Origin: Chloroflexota bacterium
GTDB lineage: Bacteria; Chloroflexota; Limnocylindria; QHBO01
Length of the DNA stretch: 14,296 nucleotides
Reading direction: 5' to 3'
Assembly (NCBI GenBank): GCA_013694795.1
Contig: JACDBS010000068.1
Span: 1 to 14,296 of the forward strand
The notes below the pieces were generated by a model that saw only the letters and a list, made by a program, of their open reading frames with translations, made no database searches and was not told the origin of the DNA. Position numbers and translations under genes: made by a program. Positions 13,149 to 14,296 of this stretch are shown here, piece after piece (position 1 is the stretch's first letter; the number at the start of each line of letters is the position of its first letter).

Positions 13149-14296
<1,148 letters not shown>

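Overview
The window is high-GC, gene-dense bacterial chromosome (14.3 kb). It looks like ordinary core genome with a few accessory insertions, not a plasmid or phage. Gene content is compatible with a high-GC phylum such as Chloroflexota (for example the uncultured Limnocylindria-like lineages) or Actinobacteriota: an HspR-type MerR repressor next to lon, paired TrkA/RCK proteins, and many starts lying only 7-11 nt after a -10 element. This placement is an inference from gene content and style; no marker here settles it.

Layout. Positions 1-469 hold the 3' end of a branched-chain amino-acid ABC ATPase (LivF) and a 46-residue single-helix protein. From 2197 leftwards a minus-strand operon runs: an 18-codon leader ORF, a PD-(D/E)XK-like small protein, hypoxanthine phosphoribosyltransferase, and a four-helix membrane protein. 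Positions 2192-2408 form a divergent intergenic region holding three DnaA-box-like sites. Rightwards on the plus strand come rsmG, repeat array A (3165-3406), a calcineurin-like phosphoesterase, then a tightly overlapped set (UspA-like, TrkA-N only, TrkA-N/C, membrane protein), repeat array B (6701-6927), hspR-lon, an HTH-fused MNT antitoxin with its HEPN toxin, a DnaJ/CbpA-type chaperone, a Fic protein on the minus strand, and the first 382 codons of clpB, which runs off the window.

How the parts work together. hspR (6989), lon (7371), the J-domain protein (10755) and clpB (13149) form a protein-quality-control neighbourhood. The hspR promoter carries a CTTGACA-N7-TGTCAGG inverted repeat with the same arm and spacer geometry as the actinobacterial HspR operator (HAIR), placed exactly over its -35, so autoregulation with lon in the same transcript is likely. 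Two AMP-transferring enzymes, the MNT antitoxin and an autoinhibited Fic protein, lie inside this proteostasis neighbourhood.

The most unusual signal is the pair of intergenic arrays built from a 14-bp near-palindrome, GCCGAT-NN-ATCGGC, whose centres lie either about 50 or exactly 64 bp apart in both arrays. Several intervals carry a further inverted repeat centred exactly midway between neighbouring palindromes. The arrays sit 3' of plus-strand genes and immediately before promoters. I do not recognise them as a named repeat family.
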